Assembly: GCF_018336935.1 (NCBI RefSeq)
Contig: NZ_CP068771.1
Span: 2,976,001-3,040,000, forward strand
Origin: Serratia plymuthica
Lineage (GTDB): Bacteria > Pseudomonadota > Gammaproteobacteria > Enterobacterales > Enterobacteriaceae
DNA length: 64,000 nt
Direction of reading: 5' to 3'
Made by a program: the position numbers and the translations under genes. Position 1 is the stretch's first letter, and each line of letters starts with the position of its first letter. Under the pieces are notes generated by a model, which saw only the letters and a list, made by a program, of their open reading frames with translations, did not search any database and was not told the DNA's origin. Of this stretch, positions 9,379-17,339 are shown in pieces.

Positions 9379-9812
9379 CTGTACTCTCCGCGGTACCACG
9401 GCCGGAAGCGGCGTGGAACGTGCTGCAAAGAGAAAACAATAGTACAGAACCCTCATGCCCGAAGGACTATAAACGAGAGTTGCCTCGCAGATCTCAGTCT
9501 TGGCGAGGCTGGGGTAATCCCCTATCGCTAAAGGTACGGGAGAGATATCATTCCCGGCGCAAAACACGGGCGCTAAAGCCGACCAACAACGGAAACAAAT
9601 AAAAAATCGCAAACAAGCATTACCCGTTAATTATACCAACCGAACTTACTTGTATTATTTAACACTTGAATTAACCCTAATCAATAACACTGATTCGCCG
9701 GCCGATTATTTTTTTAAAATAACGCTTGATATGGTAGTTGCCATCAGTTAATAATCACCTTCCTTACAGAGGATTGCATAAAAATAAATCATTCACTCAA
9801 AAGGAGTTTGTT
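9379..9812. promoter_or_regulatory. Intergenic region between kynA and the small peptide gene
   Basis: This 434 bp stretch should hold the leftward kynA promoter and the rightward promoter of the 25-codon gene. A minor open frame at 9420-9602 (+) has no ribosome site and no recognisable product. The part from about 9600 is AT-rich. Confidence 0.5.
9726..9754 (+). promoter_or_regulatory. Sigma-70-like promoter before the 25-codon peptide gene
   Basis: TTGATA (9726-9731) and TAATAA (9749-9754) are separated by exactly 17 bp, close to consensus. The expected start would leave a leader of about 50 nt before the peptide ATG at 9813. Confidence 0.55.
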
Positions 9813-9890
9813 ATGGCGATAGTTAATGCAGCCTGGTTAGACTCTATCGCCGGCGGCCGCGCCAAGCCTGGCGGCAGCAGCTCCTGGTAA
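9813..9890 (+). CDS. 25-residue peptide with a double-glycine leader motif
   Basis: A very short gene with a strong AAGGAG ribosome site six bases before ATG and a good promoter upstream. The first 15 residues, MAIVNAAWLDSIAGG, end in the L-x-x-I-x-G-G pattern typical of leaders removed by C39 peptidase-containing exporters. The remaining 10, RAKPGGSSSW, would be the product. Nothing next to it encodes a transporter or modification enzyme. It could be a signalling peptide, a minimal microcin-like peptide, a leader ORF or a relic. I recognise no family, and secretion is inference. Confidence 0.6.
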   Translation: MAIVNAAWLDSIAGGRAKPGGSSSW

Positions 9891-10273
9891 GCGTTACTGT
9901 ATAAAATTATATCTGTTCATTTGGCACTGTCATGTCTACAGCACCAGGGAATTTATTAATTAAAGGCGGCAGTTAACAGCGACCGCCTTATAGATTAACC
10001 AAAAGTTATATATAGATAATTTATCAGGCCCATAATTATATTTTTCGCCATACATTCCATCACAACTTTCCTTAGTGGTGCCGGAGTGATAACCCCTGGG
10101 TTAGCATTCCCGGCACCCACAGGCCAAATTTATGATTACCCTCGCCACCTGCTACTTTTTCGTTTTTTTTATCCTTAAAGATCTATGCGTTCTTAAAAAA
10201 GTAAATCCATATAACGGCAACCCACTGAAATCTGGTTTCAAGACGCAATCCCCGGCTCGATATTGGGCCGGAC
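9891..10273. other. Structured non-coding stretch between the peptide gene and umuC
   Basis: The first hairpin, AAGGCGG with CCGCCTT at about 9963-9989, may terminate the peptide transcript. A longer hairpin lies at 10077-10117. A 51-codon frame at about 10132-10287 (+), starting MITLATCYFFVFFIL, has no ribosome site and overlaps the end of umuC, so I do not call it. Confidence 0.45.
10077..10117. repeat. Nested palindrome
   Basis: GGTGCCGG (10077-10084) pairs with CCGGCACC (10110-10117). Inside lies a perfect palindrome, TAACCC-CT-GGGTTA (10090-10103). T-rich sequence follows about 40 bp later on the plus strand. It could be a structured RNA, a terminator or a REP-like remnant; a single copy cannot decide. 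Confidence 0.4.
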
Positions 10274-11542
10274 TCAGCCCATCCTGACCCTGAGAATATC
10301 GCTAAATTTAGTGGTATAGGCCGGCGAGAGCATCTCACGCTTCATCTGCCACGGTTTGGCGATGCCCTGCCCGGCAAACCAGATGCGGCCGCGCCCTTCC
10401 CGGTTGAGCTTGTCCAGCGTCGCCATCAGTTGGCCGCTGTTGCGCCGTGGCGGGCAGTCGTCGAACAGGTCAATTTGCGCCATGGTGCCTGCGCTGAAAT
10501 CCCCCAGTATCACGCCGCCTTTCAGGTAACGGTGACCCTCCCGCCAGATGCTTTCCAGCGCACGCACCGCCATGGCAATAATATCGCGGCTGTCGTTGCT
10601 CGGCGTTTGCAGCCGGGCAGTGCCCAGATTGCTGTAATAACCCTCGCCTGCGGAATGCGGGCTGGTCTTGATAAAGACCGACACGCTGCGGCAATAGCGT
10701 TCGTCTTGCCGCAATTTTTCCGCCGCGCGCTCCGCATAGCTGCAAATCGCCTCCCGCATATGCGGGTAATGGGTCAAGCGCTGGCCGAACGAGCGTGAAC
10801 AGATGATCTGCTCTCTGGCTGCGGCCTCATCCTCCCATTGCAGGCAGGATTCCCCGCGCAGTTCACGCACCGTGCGTTCCAGCACCACACTGAAAGTTCT
10901 GCGCACCAGGCGGGTATCGCAATCCGCCAGTTGCAATGCGTTTTCAATCCCCATCGCCTGCAGTTGCCGGGTCAGTCGGCGGCCGACGCCCCACACTTCC
11001 TCTACCGGTATTAACGCCAGCAGCTTGCGCTGACGGACAGGATCCGAAAGATCCACCACACCCCGGGTACCTGGCCAACGCTTGGCGGCGTAATTGGCCA
11101 ACTTGGCCAGCGTCTTGCTGGGCGCTATACCCACGCCGACGGCCAAATGCGTCTCCCGCAAAATCCTTTGTTGCACCTGGCGGCCAAACTGCGCCAGATC
11201 TGCACAACGGTTAACGCCATCCAACCGCAAAAAGGCTTCGTCCAGCGAATAGATTTCCACCGCCGGCGCCATCTCGTCCAGAATGCTCATCACCCGGTGG
11301 GACATATCGGCATACAGCGCGTAGTTGGAAGAGAACACCGCCACCTTGCGGCGGCGCATCTCCTCTTTGATCTTGAAATACGGCGCCCCCATCGGCACGC
11401 CCAACACCTTGGCCTCGGCGCTACGGGCAATCACGCAACCGTCGTTATTGGACAGTACGATCACCGGTTTACCTTTAAGATCCGGCCGAAAAACTGTCTC
11501 GCAGGAGGCATAAAAGCTGTTCACATCCACCAGGGCAAACAT
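10274..11542 (-). CDS. umuC: DNA polymerase V catalytic subunit UmuC
   Basis: UmuC is the Y-family polymerase subunit which, with UmuD' dimers, performs mutagenic translesion synthesis in the SOS response. The 422 residues include the palm carboxylates in FALVDVNSFYASCE and YSLDEAFLRLD, helix-hairpin-helix segments (GVGRRLTRQLQAMG) and the C-terminal UmuC-specific domain. Unusually, no umuD precedes it; umuD lies about 13 kb away in this window. A perfect LexA box sits about 90 bp upstream, so umuC is a separate SOS transcription unit. Confidence 0.96.
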   Translation of the reverse strand: MFALVDVNSFYASCETVFRPDLKGKPVIVLSNNDGCVIARSAEAKVLGVPMGAPYFKIKEEMRRRKVAVFSSNYALYADMSHRVMSILDEMAPAVEIYSLDEAFLRLDGVNRCADLAQFGRQVQQRILRETHLAVGVGIAPSKTLAKLANYAAKRWPGTRGVVDLSDPVRQRKLLALIPVEEVWGVGRRLTRQLQAMGIENALQLADCDTRLVRRTFSVVLERTVRELRGESCLQWEDEAAAREQIICSRSFGQRLTHYPHMREAICSYAERAAEKLRQDERYCRSVSVFIKTSPHSAGEGYYSNLGTARLQTPSNDSRDIIAMAVRALESIWREGHRYLKGGVILGDFSAGTMAQIDLFDDCPPRRNSGQLMATLDKLNREGRGRIWFAGQGIAKPWQMKREMLSPAYTTKFSDILRVRMG

Positions 11543-11630
11543 CGTCAGCCCCCGTCATAGCACGGGTTTGGCATGATCGCAGCGGGTTCTGGGCAACAGG
11601 ATTGGGGTATCTTCATAATGCATAACTTAA

Positions 11631-11646
11631 CTGTATATATATACAG
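11631..11646 (-). promoter_or_regulatory. LexA (SOS) box upstream of umuC
   Basis: CTGTATATATATACAG is a perfect CTGT-N8-ACAG palindrome matching the strong umuDC-type SOS box, inside the longer match AACTGTATATATATACAGTT. It lies 89 bp before the umuC ATG and indicates direct LexA repression. Confidence 0.92.
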
Positions 11647-11826
11647 TTAATGATAAACAAAAATCACCGCCCTGCAAGCAACTTTGCCGGCAGGAGGCGG
11701 TGTGAATCGCTAAGGCAATCATTTTCTGTGAAATTTGGTCTACCGGGCACGACCTGGCTACCGGTGGGCCAAAATAGCACAACGAGGAAATATTGCCGGC
11801 TTCCAGAAGGTGTTAAAGGGTAAGTT

Positions 11827-12396
11827 TTACTCAAATAACGTCCTACCGTACTCCTGGATAGTTTCAAAATTCAGAGTGGTACTTAAGCTCGCCGAACCTG
11901 CGACGATTTCGTATGTGACGCCATAGTCTAATCCGCTGATTATCTTTTTCTTTCCTTTTCCCCACGGGTTTCCCCCAAGCGCTTCAATAGCGGCAATCGA
12001 CGCTTCTCCAATGTATTTATCGCCGCCAACATCAGCGCAAATAGCGTAAACAAAACAATCGTTGTAGCTGAGTTTAGCCAGGTCGCCCATTTTGACGTCT
12101 ATACCGGTCACCTCTTTCCAATTGCCTGGAATAACATAGTAAGGAATAACACGTGCATTAACATAGTCGCCCTCACCCTGCCAACCGGTTCCATCCTTTC
12201 TTTTTCTAAGGCTGGTTTCTATCTGGCCTGTCGCATCGATCTCTTTCGCATCTGGGCTTCCATCCGCGTCGGTATCCGCATCGGCAATGATCAAGATATG
12301 GCCATTATCTTTAATCATGACAACAGGAGCGGGTATGGCGGGTTCACCCGACGATGCCTTATGGTTTTTCCAGGAATGTGTGATTAATTTTGGCAT
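11827..12396 (-). CDS. GH75 chitosanase-like protein without signal peptide
   Basis: The 189-residue product carries features of glycoside hydrolase family 75 endo-chitosanases: a DADTDADGSP segment, QIETSLRKR, the VNARVIPYYVIPG strand, and a catalytic pair D122 in ADVGG and E131 in YIGEASI. The Asp-Glu spacing of nine residues fits that recalled for a fungal family member. Typical GH75 enzymes are secreted, but this N-terminus (MPKLITHSWKNHK) is polar with no signal peptide, so export would need another route or the target is internal. It follows an unknown lipoprotein by 160 bp on the same strand. Moderate AT content suggests acquisition. Whether chitosan is the substrate is unproven. Confidence 0.72.
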   Translation of the reverse strand: MPKLITHSWKNHKASSGEPAIPAPVVMIKDNGHILIIADADTDADGSPDAKEIDATGQIETSLRKRKDGTGWQGEGDYVNARVIPYYVIPGNWKEVTGIDVKMGDLAKLSYNDCFVYAICADVGGDKYIGEASIAAIEALGGNPWGKGKKKIISGLDYGVTYEIVAGSASLSTTLNFETIQEYGRTLFE

Positions 12397-12555
12397 GGTA
12401 TTGTCCTCTGCGTTCGAACAGCATGGGTTAAAAATATGCCACTACTTACGAGAGCTTTCTTATTATTACTGCCGAATATTTTTATAATGGCATGAAGAAT
12501 GTTTATCATTACCACTTAAAACATTCATAACATTATATAGCAGTCTAAAACAGGA

Positions 12556-13788
12556 TCATTTGAGAGCCCCCTTTTCAACCTGATTAGGAGTGTAACCATT
12601 AGGAATGGCAGGTGCATCGCACCCATCAATCTTAACCTTAGCGCTTGTTTTATTGAATACATTACAGGTATAAAGAAATTCAGGGATAGTAACGGTTATT
12701 CCGCTATAACCGATGGCGACCGGATACGGAAATACTTGCTGAAGCGTTATGCCGCTTGCTGTAACACGGGTTACGGTCCCCGTGGCCCCGGGGGCGCCTG
12801 GTGCCATCGCTTGAGAGAGTTGGCTCATTGACGTATTTATACTGTCAATCTGGCTTTGTATTGATTGAACATTTTGTTGAACCGCATTGGATTTTTTCTC
12901 GGTATCAACATTAGCCGCAACCTCATCGCCATTAGCGCTGCCATCAGGCTTTATTTTATTAAGCTCGTTCATTAATGCGGATTTTTTCTTCGATAAATTG
13001 ACTAATTCTGAAATTGTCGCTGAAGCTGACGCGCTAAACCCCTCGGAGGACGATATCGTAACATCAAGGGAGCGTGCGTAATACACGGTAGTAATAAATA
13101 CAATCCCCGGTTCTACTTTGGCATTTATTTTATATCTATTCTGAATGCTGAGAATGGCCGCTTTCATTTTATCATCAATAAATTGCAAATTTTGAGTATT
13201 AACCTTTTGTCTCCACTCTATCATTTTATCCGCACCCGTACTGAAATCTATACTTAAAGACTCTGCATTGGGAACGTTGTAGGTGACCGTATAGGCAGTT
13301 TTCTTTGCCAATCCAATTTTCGCCGCCCAACCGTCGGCTGGAAAGCCAGCGCCAAAACTCGCACTGCCTACTGAAGCAAATCTGAACCCTGGAAACGCAA
13401 CAATATTATTCACTCTTCTACCCGAAGCCGGGTAGTTTAAAAATGGCTCAGGTCGATGCTTCACATCACTCGCATCCGTCCATTCTGCGGTACGTTGAAA
13501 ATCAGGCGCTTCGGTTAATGCATCGCTGACATCAATCGATGTATATCTTATCGGCTGAATCGTATAGAACTCTGCGGGTATTTTTATTTTCCCCTGAGCG
13601 GGGCTAAACGGCGTTATGTATATATCGCCGGGAAAAAACTCACCGCTGGGCGGATAAATAGGATAAAAACCCAATTGCCTTGAGTTGTCATGCCATTCTT
13701 TAGATACATCGCCCGCACCTTGACGATCTGCACATCCCAAAATAATGAAGGTAAAAAAAACCATTATCACCACAATGACTTTTTTCAT
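12556..13788 (-). CDS. Predicted lipoprotein of unknown function
   Basis: The start at 13788 is preceded by CAGGTGAG and gives 410 residues beginning MKKVIVVIMVFFTFIILGC, a signal peptide with a lipobox (IILGC), so the mature N-terminal Cys should be lipidated. A longer upstream frame exists but breaks this signal. The C-terminal half holds a Ser/Ala-rich segment, a coiled-coil-like stretch (SKKKSALMNELNKIK, then a Gln/Ser-rich helix) and a short collagen-like APGAPGATG. I recognise no domain. It is followed on the same strand by the GH75-like gene, and both are more AT-rich than their neighbours. Confidence 0.75.
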   Translation of the reverse strand: MKKVIVVIMVFFTFIILGCADRQGAGDVSKEWHDNSRQLGFYPIYPPSGEFFPGDIYITPFSPAQGKIKIPAEFYTIQPIRYTSIDVSDALTEAPDFQRTAEWTDASDVKHRPEPFLNYPASGRRVNNIVAFPGFRFASVGSASFGAGFPADGWAAKIGLAKKTAYTVTYNVPNAESLSIDFSTGADKMIEWRQKVNTQNLQFIDDKMKAAILSIQNRYKINAKVEPGIVFITTVYYARSLDVTISSSEGFSASASATISELVNLSKKKSALMNELNKIKPDGSANGDEVAANVDTEKKSNAVQQNVQSIQSQIDSINTSMSQLSQAMAPGAPGATGTVTRVTASGITLQQVFPYPVAIGYSGITVTIPEFLYTCNVFNKTSAKVKIDGCDAPAIPNGYTPNQVEKGALK

Positions 13789-14392
13789 CGTGCTCACCTG
13801 TTTAATAATATCCGACATTACCCTCCAAGGAACCCGGTCATAAGATGACAACGCGCCTTGCCTCACCATTAATTCATAGCAAGCAGCAGGAAGAATTAAC
13901 AACGATGAGAAAAAATAAAAATTTAAAACCATCAATACATACTGACCAGCATTAACGGGTTAATCCTAACGGGGTAAATAGCGATTAATATCGAGACAAT
14001 GCTAACCGTTAGCAAAGTATCCCTCGAGAAAGCGCCGTTTAAAACCATAACCGGTTCGGCCGGATTTACCGCAGTCTTCTCCAACTTATGAATACTGAGG
14101 TTACCCTCGGTGACATGTTTATTCGTTAGCTATTTAATCTCAGGTTATTCAGAAAAAATTATACTTAACCTATTAATTGCATTACTTAATGCCGCACTAA
14201 CTTTGTCCATGTGCACTATACCCGTGCGAAATATCTTCACTAGCCGCCTCCCGATCAAATTTAAAATAAAATGATAAAAAACACTCATCACCTTGTTAAA
14301 CAAAGAATTTATTATTTATTTTTTATTCTGGCACGCTTAATGCTCATTCATATGCATCGGCAGATACAACTCTTATACCTGGGGAGATTTAA
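13789..14392. other. AT-rich intergenic region between lipoprotein and MFS genes
   Basis: About 600 bp without a supported gene. It should hold divergent promoters for the lipoprotein and the transporter. Long A/T runs at 14250-14340 precede the transporter, whose ribosome site is GGGGAG (about 14381-14386). I see no clear operator. Confidence 0.5.
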
Positions 14393-15649
14393 ATGACCAT
14401 AGTCAGCGAGTCAGTAATAGAAAAAAGTCATCAGCGGTGGACACAACTCCTTTTGGGATTGATCTGTATGGCGGCGATTTCCAGCCCGCAATATGTCTGG
14501 ACATTATTGACCAAATCACTGTCGGCCAAACTGGGCGTTGATCTGCCCGCGTTGCAGGTCACCTTTTCGCTGCTCATCATATTGCAAACGTTCTTCTCGC
14601 CCTTCCAGGGCAAGCTTATCGATCGCTTTGGGCCACGGATATTAATCTCCATCGGCACGCTGCTTTCGGGATTTAGCTGGATTATTTCATCCCAGGTCAG
14701 CAACCTGACTGAGTTCTACCTGGTTTATGGCTGTCTCGGTGGGCTGGGTACCGGCATTGTGTACATCGGCGTCGTTGGGCTGATGGTTAAGTGGTTTCCG
14801 CAACGGCGCGGCTTTGCGGCCGGAGCCGTGGCTGCCGGATATGGCATGGGGGCGATTTTAACCACCTTCCCCATCAGCATTTCCCTGGGGACCTACGGCC
14901 TGGAGCAGACCATGATGGTCTTCGGCGGCCTCTTTGCCCTGGTGGGTTTTCTGGCCAGCCAAGGATTGAAAGTACCGGCCAATATTGATGTGCAACCGAC
15001 CAGCACCAGGCTGGAGCAGAGCAAACGTCAGTTCACGTCAAAAGAAATGCTGCGTCAGCCTCTGTTCTGGCTGATGTTTGTAATGATGGCAATGATGTCC
15101 ACCTCTGGGTTGATGGTGACGTCCCAGATGGCTATTTTCGCGGAAGATTTTGGCATCAGCAAGGCGGTGGTCTTTGGCTTGGCGGCGCTGCCCCTGGCGT
15201 TAACCCTCGATCGCTTCACCAATGGGCTGACTCGCCCGCTGTTCGGTTTTATTTCAGACCGCTATGGCCGGGAAAAAACCATGTTTATCGCCTTTGCGCT
15301 CGAAGGTGTCGCAATGACGCTGTGGCTGATGTGCCGTGAGGACCCACTGTTATTCGTTTTGCTTTCCGGGGTGGTGTTTTTTGGTTGGGGGGAGATATTT
15401 TCTTTGTTCCCTTCGACATTAACCGATACCTTCGGCAGCCAAAACGCCACCGCCAACTATGGTTGGCTGTATATGTCGCAAGGGATCGGCTCTATTTTTG
15501 GCGGCCCGTTGGCGGCACTGCTTTATCAACACACGCAAGGATGGCACGTTGTTTTTGGCATGGCGATTTCCTTTGATTTCATCACCGCCGCACTGGCCCT
15601 TTGGGTGTTGAAACCCTGGCGTTCACGCTTTATGCGCCAACACGGTTGA
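14393..15649 (+). CDS. MFS transporter, oxalate/formate antiporter family
   Basis: A 12-helix inner-membrane carrier of 418 residues. The N-terminal half has the MFS A-loop GKLIDRFGPR, and the second half has the equivalent GFISDRYGREK. VWTLLTKSL in helix 1 and LVYGCLGGLGTGIVYIG fit the OFA subfamily (OxlT-like, YhjX-like). Members exchange small organic anions, but the substrate cannot be read from sequence. The gene stands alone and converges on dsbG across a strong hairpin. Confidence 0.82.
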   Translation: MTIVSESVIEKSHQRWTQLLLGLICMAAISSPQYVWTLLTKSLSAKLGVDLPALQVTFSLLIILQTFFSPFQGKLIDRFGPRILISIGTLLSGFSWIISSQVSNLTEFYLVYGCLGGLGTGIVYIGVVGLMVKWFPQRRGFAAGAVAAGYGMGAILTTFPISISLGTYGLEQTMMVFGGLFALVGFLASQGLKVPANIDVQPTSTRLEQSKRQFTSKEMLRQPLFWLMFVMMAMMSTSGLMVTSQMAIFAEDFGISKAVVFGLAALPLALTLDRFTNGLTRPLFGFISDRYGREKTMFIAFALEGVAMTLWLMCREDPLLFVLLSGVVFFGWGEIFSLFPSTLTDTFGSQNATANYGWLYMSQGIGSIFGGPLAALLYQHTQGWHVVFGMAISFDFITAALALWVLKPWRSRFMRQHG

Positions 15650-15654
15650 TATAA

Positions 15655-15684
15655 GCAGGGTGATCTGAGCCTCAGTCACCCTGC
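15655..15684. terminator. Bidirectional hairpin between the MFS gene and dsbG
   Basis: GCAGGGTGA (15655-15663) pairs with TCACCCTGC (15676-15684), with an inner CTGAG/CTCAG pair. It lies between two convergent stops. There is no long T-run. Confidence 0.6.
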
Positions 15685-15698
15685 AAACGGCACGCGAA

Positions 15699-16460
15699 CT
15701 ATTTACAAGCCACAAGATTGGCCATTTGATCTTTATCCGGCAGACCGACGATCTGTTGAAGCATGTTGGCGTGGTTCAGATAATAAATCGCCGGTGTGCC
15801 GTTGGCGCCCAGATCGTCCATCAATTTCTGGTTGTACTGGATCTGAGAAAAAATCGGCTGCGGCGTTTTTTCCAGGAGTGCCGGCTTGCTTTTGCCACCA
15901 GACAGTTCGAAATCCTGCCAGACCTTCGCGGGGTTGTCAGAAGACAATATCGCCGCCGCATAACGGCCGCTGTCGGGCTGCATGACACCCACCAACTGCG
16001 TTTTCATGGCGATGTTATTGTCTTTGATATAGGGCTGCACTTCCTGCCTGAACTTTTTACAGTAAGGGCAGAAAGGATCGGCAAACACCACAATCTGGCA
16101 ACTTGCCTTATCGCTTCCTTCCATGATGCCTGGCGCTTTTAATAGCGTTTGCCACATCTCCCGACCGGCAGGGATGTAAATCTCCTCTTGTATGACTTTT
16201 TCGCTCAGGTTACTGCCGTTCTCATCGTACATATAACCTGATATGGCATGTTTTTTGTCAGGGGTCAGATAAATTGTCACCCCCGTTCCCTGGTATTTTC
16301 CCAACCACCCCTGAACGCCACCTGGCGCGGTGAAAGGTTTGATGATTTCAATACCTTGTTTTTCCAGTTGTTTGACCGGTGCGGGCAGCGCTGCGGGCGT
16401 TGCAGCCTGAACCTGCGCGCCGATGAGCACCGCAGATAACGCGAGGAGGTACTTGTTCAT
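15699..16460 (-). CDS. dsbG: Thiol:disulfide interchange protein DsbG
   Basis: DsbG is a periplasmic, DsbD-reduced isomerase/reductase that protects single cysteines from sulfenylation. I place the start at 16460 (MNKYLLALSA), preceded by GGAGAT, giving 253 residues with a signal peptide ending near QVQAA. The dimerisation domain holds GVTIYLTPDKKHAISGYMYD. The thioredoxin domain has FADPFCPYCKKF with the CPYC active site, and the cis-Pro loop reads GTPAIYYL. Comparison with recalled E. coli DsbG supports DsbG over DsbC. It stands alone. Confidence 0.93.
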   Translation of the reverse strand: MNKYLLALSAVLIGAQVQAATPAALPAPVKQLEKQGIEIIKPFTAPGGVQGWLGKYQGTGVTIYLTPDKKHAISGYMYDENGSNLSEKVIQEEIYIPAGREMWQTLLKAPGIMEGSDKASCQIVVFADPFCPYCKKFRQEVQPYIKDNNIAMKTQLVGVMQPDSGRYAAAILSSDNPAKVWQDFELSGGKSKPALLEKTPQPIFSQIQYNQKLMDDLGANGTPAIYYLNHANMLQQIVGLPDKDQMANLVACK

Positions 16461-16710
16461 TCTTATCTCCATATAACAGGTACTCGTTACGGGCCTTTAT
16501 ATCACACACCACCGCCCCTCCCGTCACTCGCTAAACGGCAGCACTCGCCTTCTGTCTCATAGTAACAAATTATCCTGCCCCGTTTGGCTGAGGTAGAATG
16601 GTACGGCGCACCCAGCCATGACCGCAATAATTGCAAAAGAGATCCCATTGGCCTTTATCATTGCCAGAGTTATGTGATGCCGAGTGCCAGTTAATACCTA
16701 AGGAGAATAC

Positions 16711-17205
16711 ATGCACGATTTCAAAGCACTGCTTGATGCCGCATCGGGTTACGGCGAATTTGTTGCCGGCGGAACAGAAGAAGACAGCAAGGCATTGCGA
16801 CATTTTGAGGCGCTCGCCAAAGAGGCATTACCAGAGGATGTCATCAGCAAGCTGTCGCAGCTTCCGGGTTCGTACAGCATTCTGGTTGCGGCTGAAATGT
16901 GGTGCTCCGACTGCCATAAAAACTTGCCCGTTATCCATGCCATAGCCGCGTCAGCACCGGCTATTCGTCTGGGCATAGTTACGCGCGATAAGGCGGAAGC
17001 CGTCTTTAAAGCACACTTTGGCGTCGATAAAGTCAAAATTCCGTTTGCGGTGGTACTGGATGAGAACGCAACTCCGCTGGGGCAGTTTATTGAACGACCT
17101 AAAACCGCTATCGGCAAGAACGGAGAAGTGACCGAGAGTTACAAAAACGGCGAGCTTCTGGCCGATACCGCTCGTGAGGTGACTTCAATTTTCCCTCAGG
17201 GCTGA
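16711..17205 (+). CDS. Thioredoxin-family protein
   Basis: A 164-residue cytoplasmic protein with a thioredoxin-like core. The redox motif is in AAEMWCSDCHKNLPVIHAI (CSDC), where thioredoxin has WCGPC, and the later IPFAVVLDE strand holds the cis-Pro. No signal peptide is present. It is of the type often annotated as a thioredoxin_9-like family protein. The start is supported by AAGGAG seven bases upstream. A rho-independent terminator follows. The partner is unknown. Confidence 0.8.
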   Translation: MHDFKALLDAASGYGEFVAGGTEEDSKALRHFEALAKEALPEDVISKLSQLPGSYSILVAAEMWCSDCHKNLPVIHAIAASAPAIRLGIVTRDKAEAVFKAHFGVDKVKIPFAVVLDENATPLGQFIERPKTAIGKNGEVTESYKNGELLADTAREVTSIFPQG

Positions 17206-17301
17206 GGATCGCCTGAAAACCGATCAAAACGCCAGGCGATTGAGCCTGGCGCTGGGTGACACCGGCAACAATAAAAAACGAGTAATATCAATAAGAGTCT
17301 T

Positions 17302-17329
17302 AGCCCTGCTTATTCGCAGGGCTTTTTTG
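17302..17329 (+). terminator. Rho-independent terminator after the thioredoxin-like gene
   Basis: AGCCCTGC (17302-17309) pairs with GCAGGGCT (17316-17323), followed by a T6 run. A second hairpin, GCCAGGC/GCCTGGC, lies upstream at 17231-17250. It also separates the convergent GH91 gene. Confidence 0.85.
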
Positions 17330-17339
17330 AATAGACGGT

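Noticed and set aside
9420..9602. 60-codon frame upstream of kynA
   Set aside because: No ribosome site; arginine/lysine-rich random-looking product in a promoter region.
9813..9890. The 25-codon gene as a Trp attenuator for kynA
   Set aside because: It contains two Trp codons but is transcribed away from kynA, so it cannot attenuate that gene.
10132..10287. 51-codon frame with a hydrophobic start
   Set aside because: No ribosome site, and it overlaps the 3' end of umuC.
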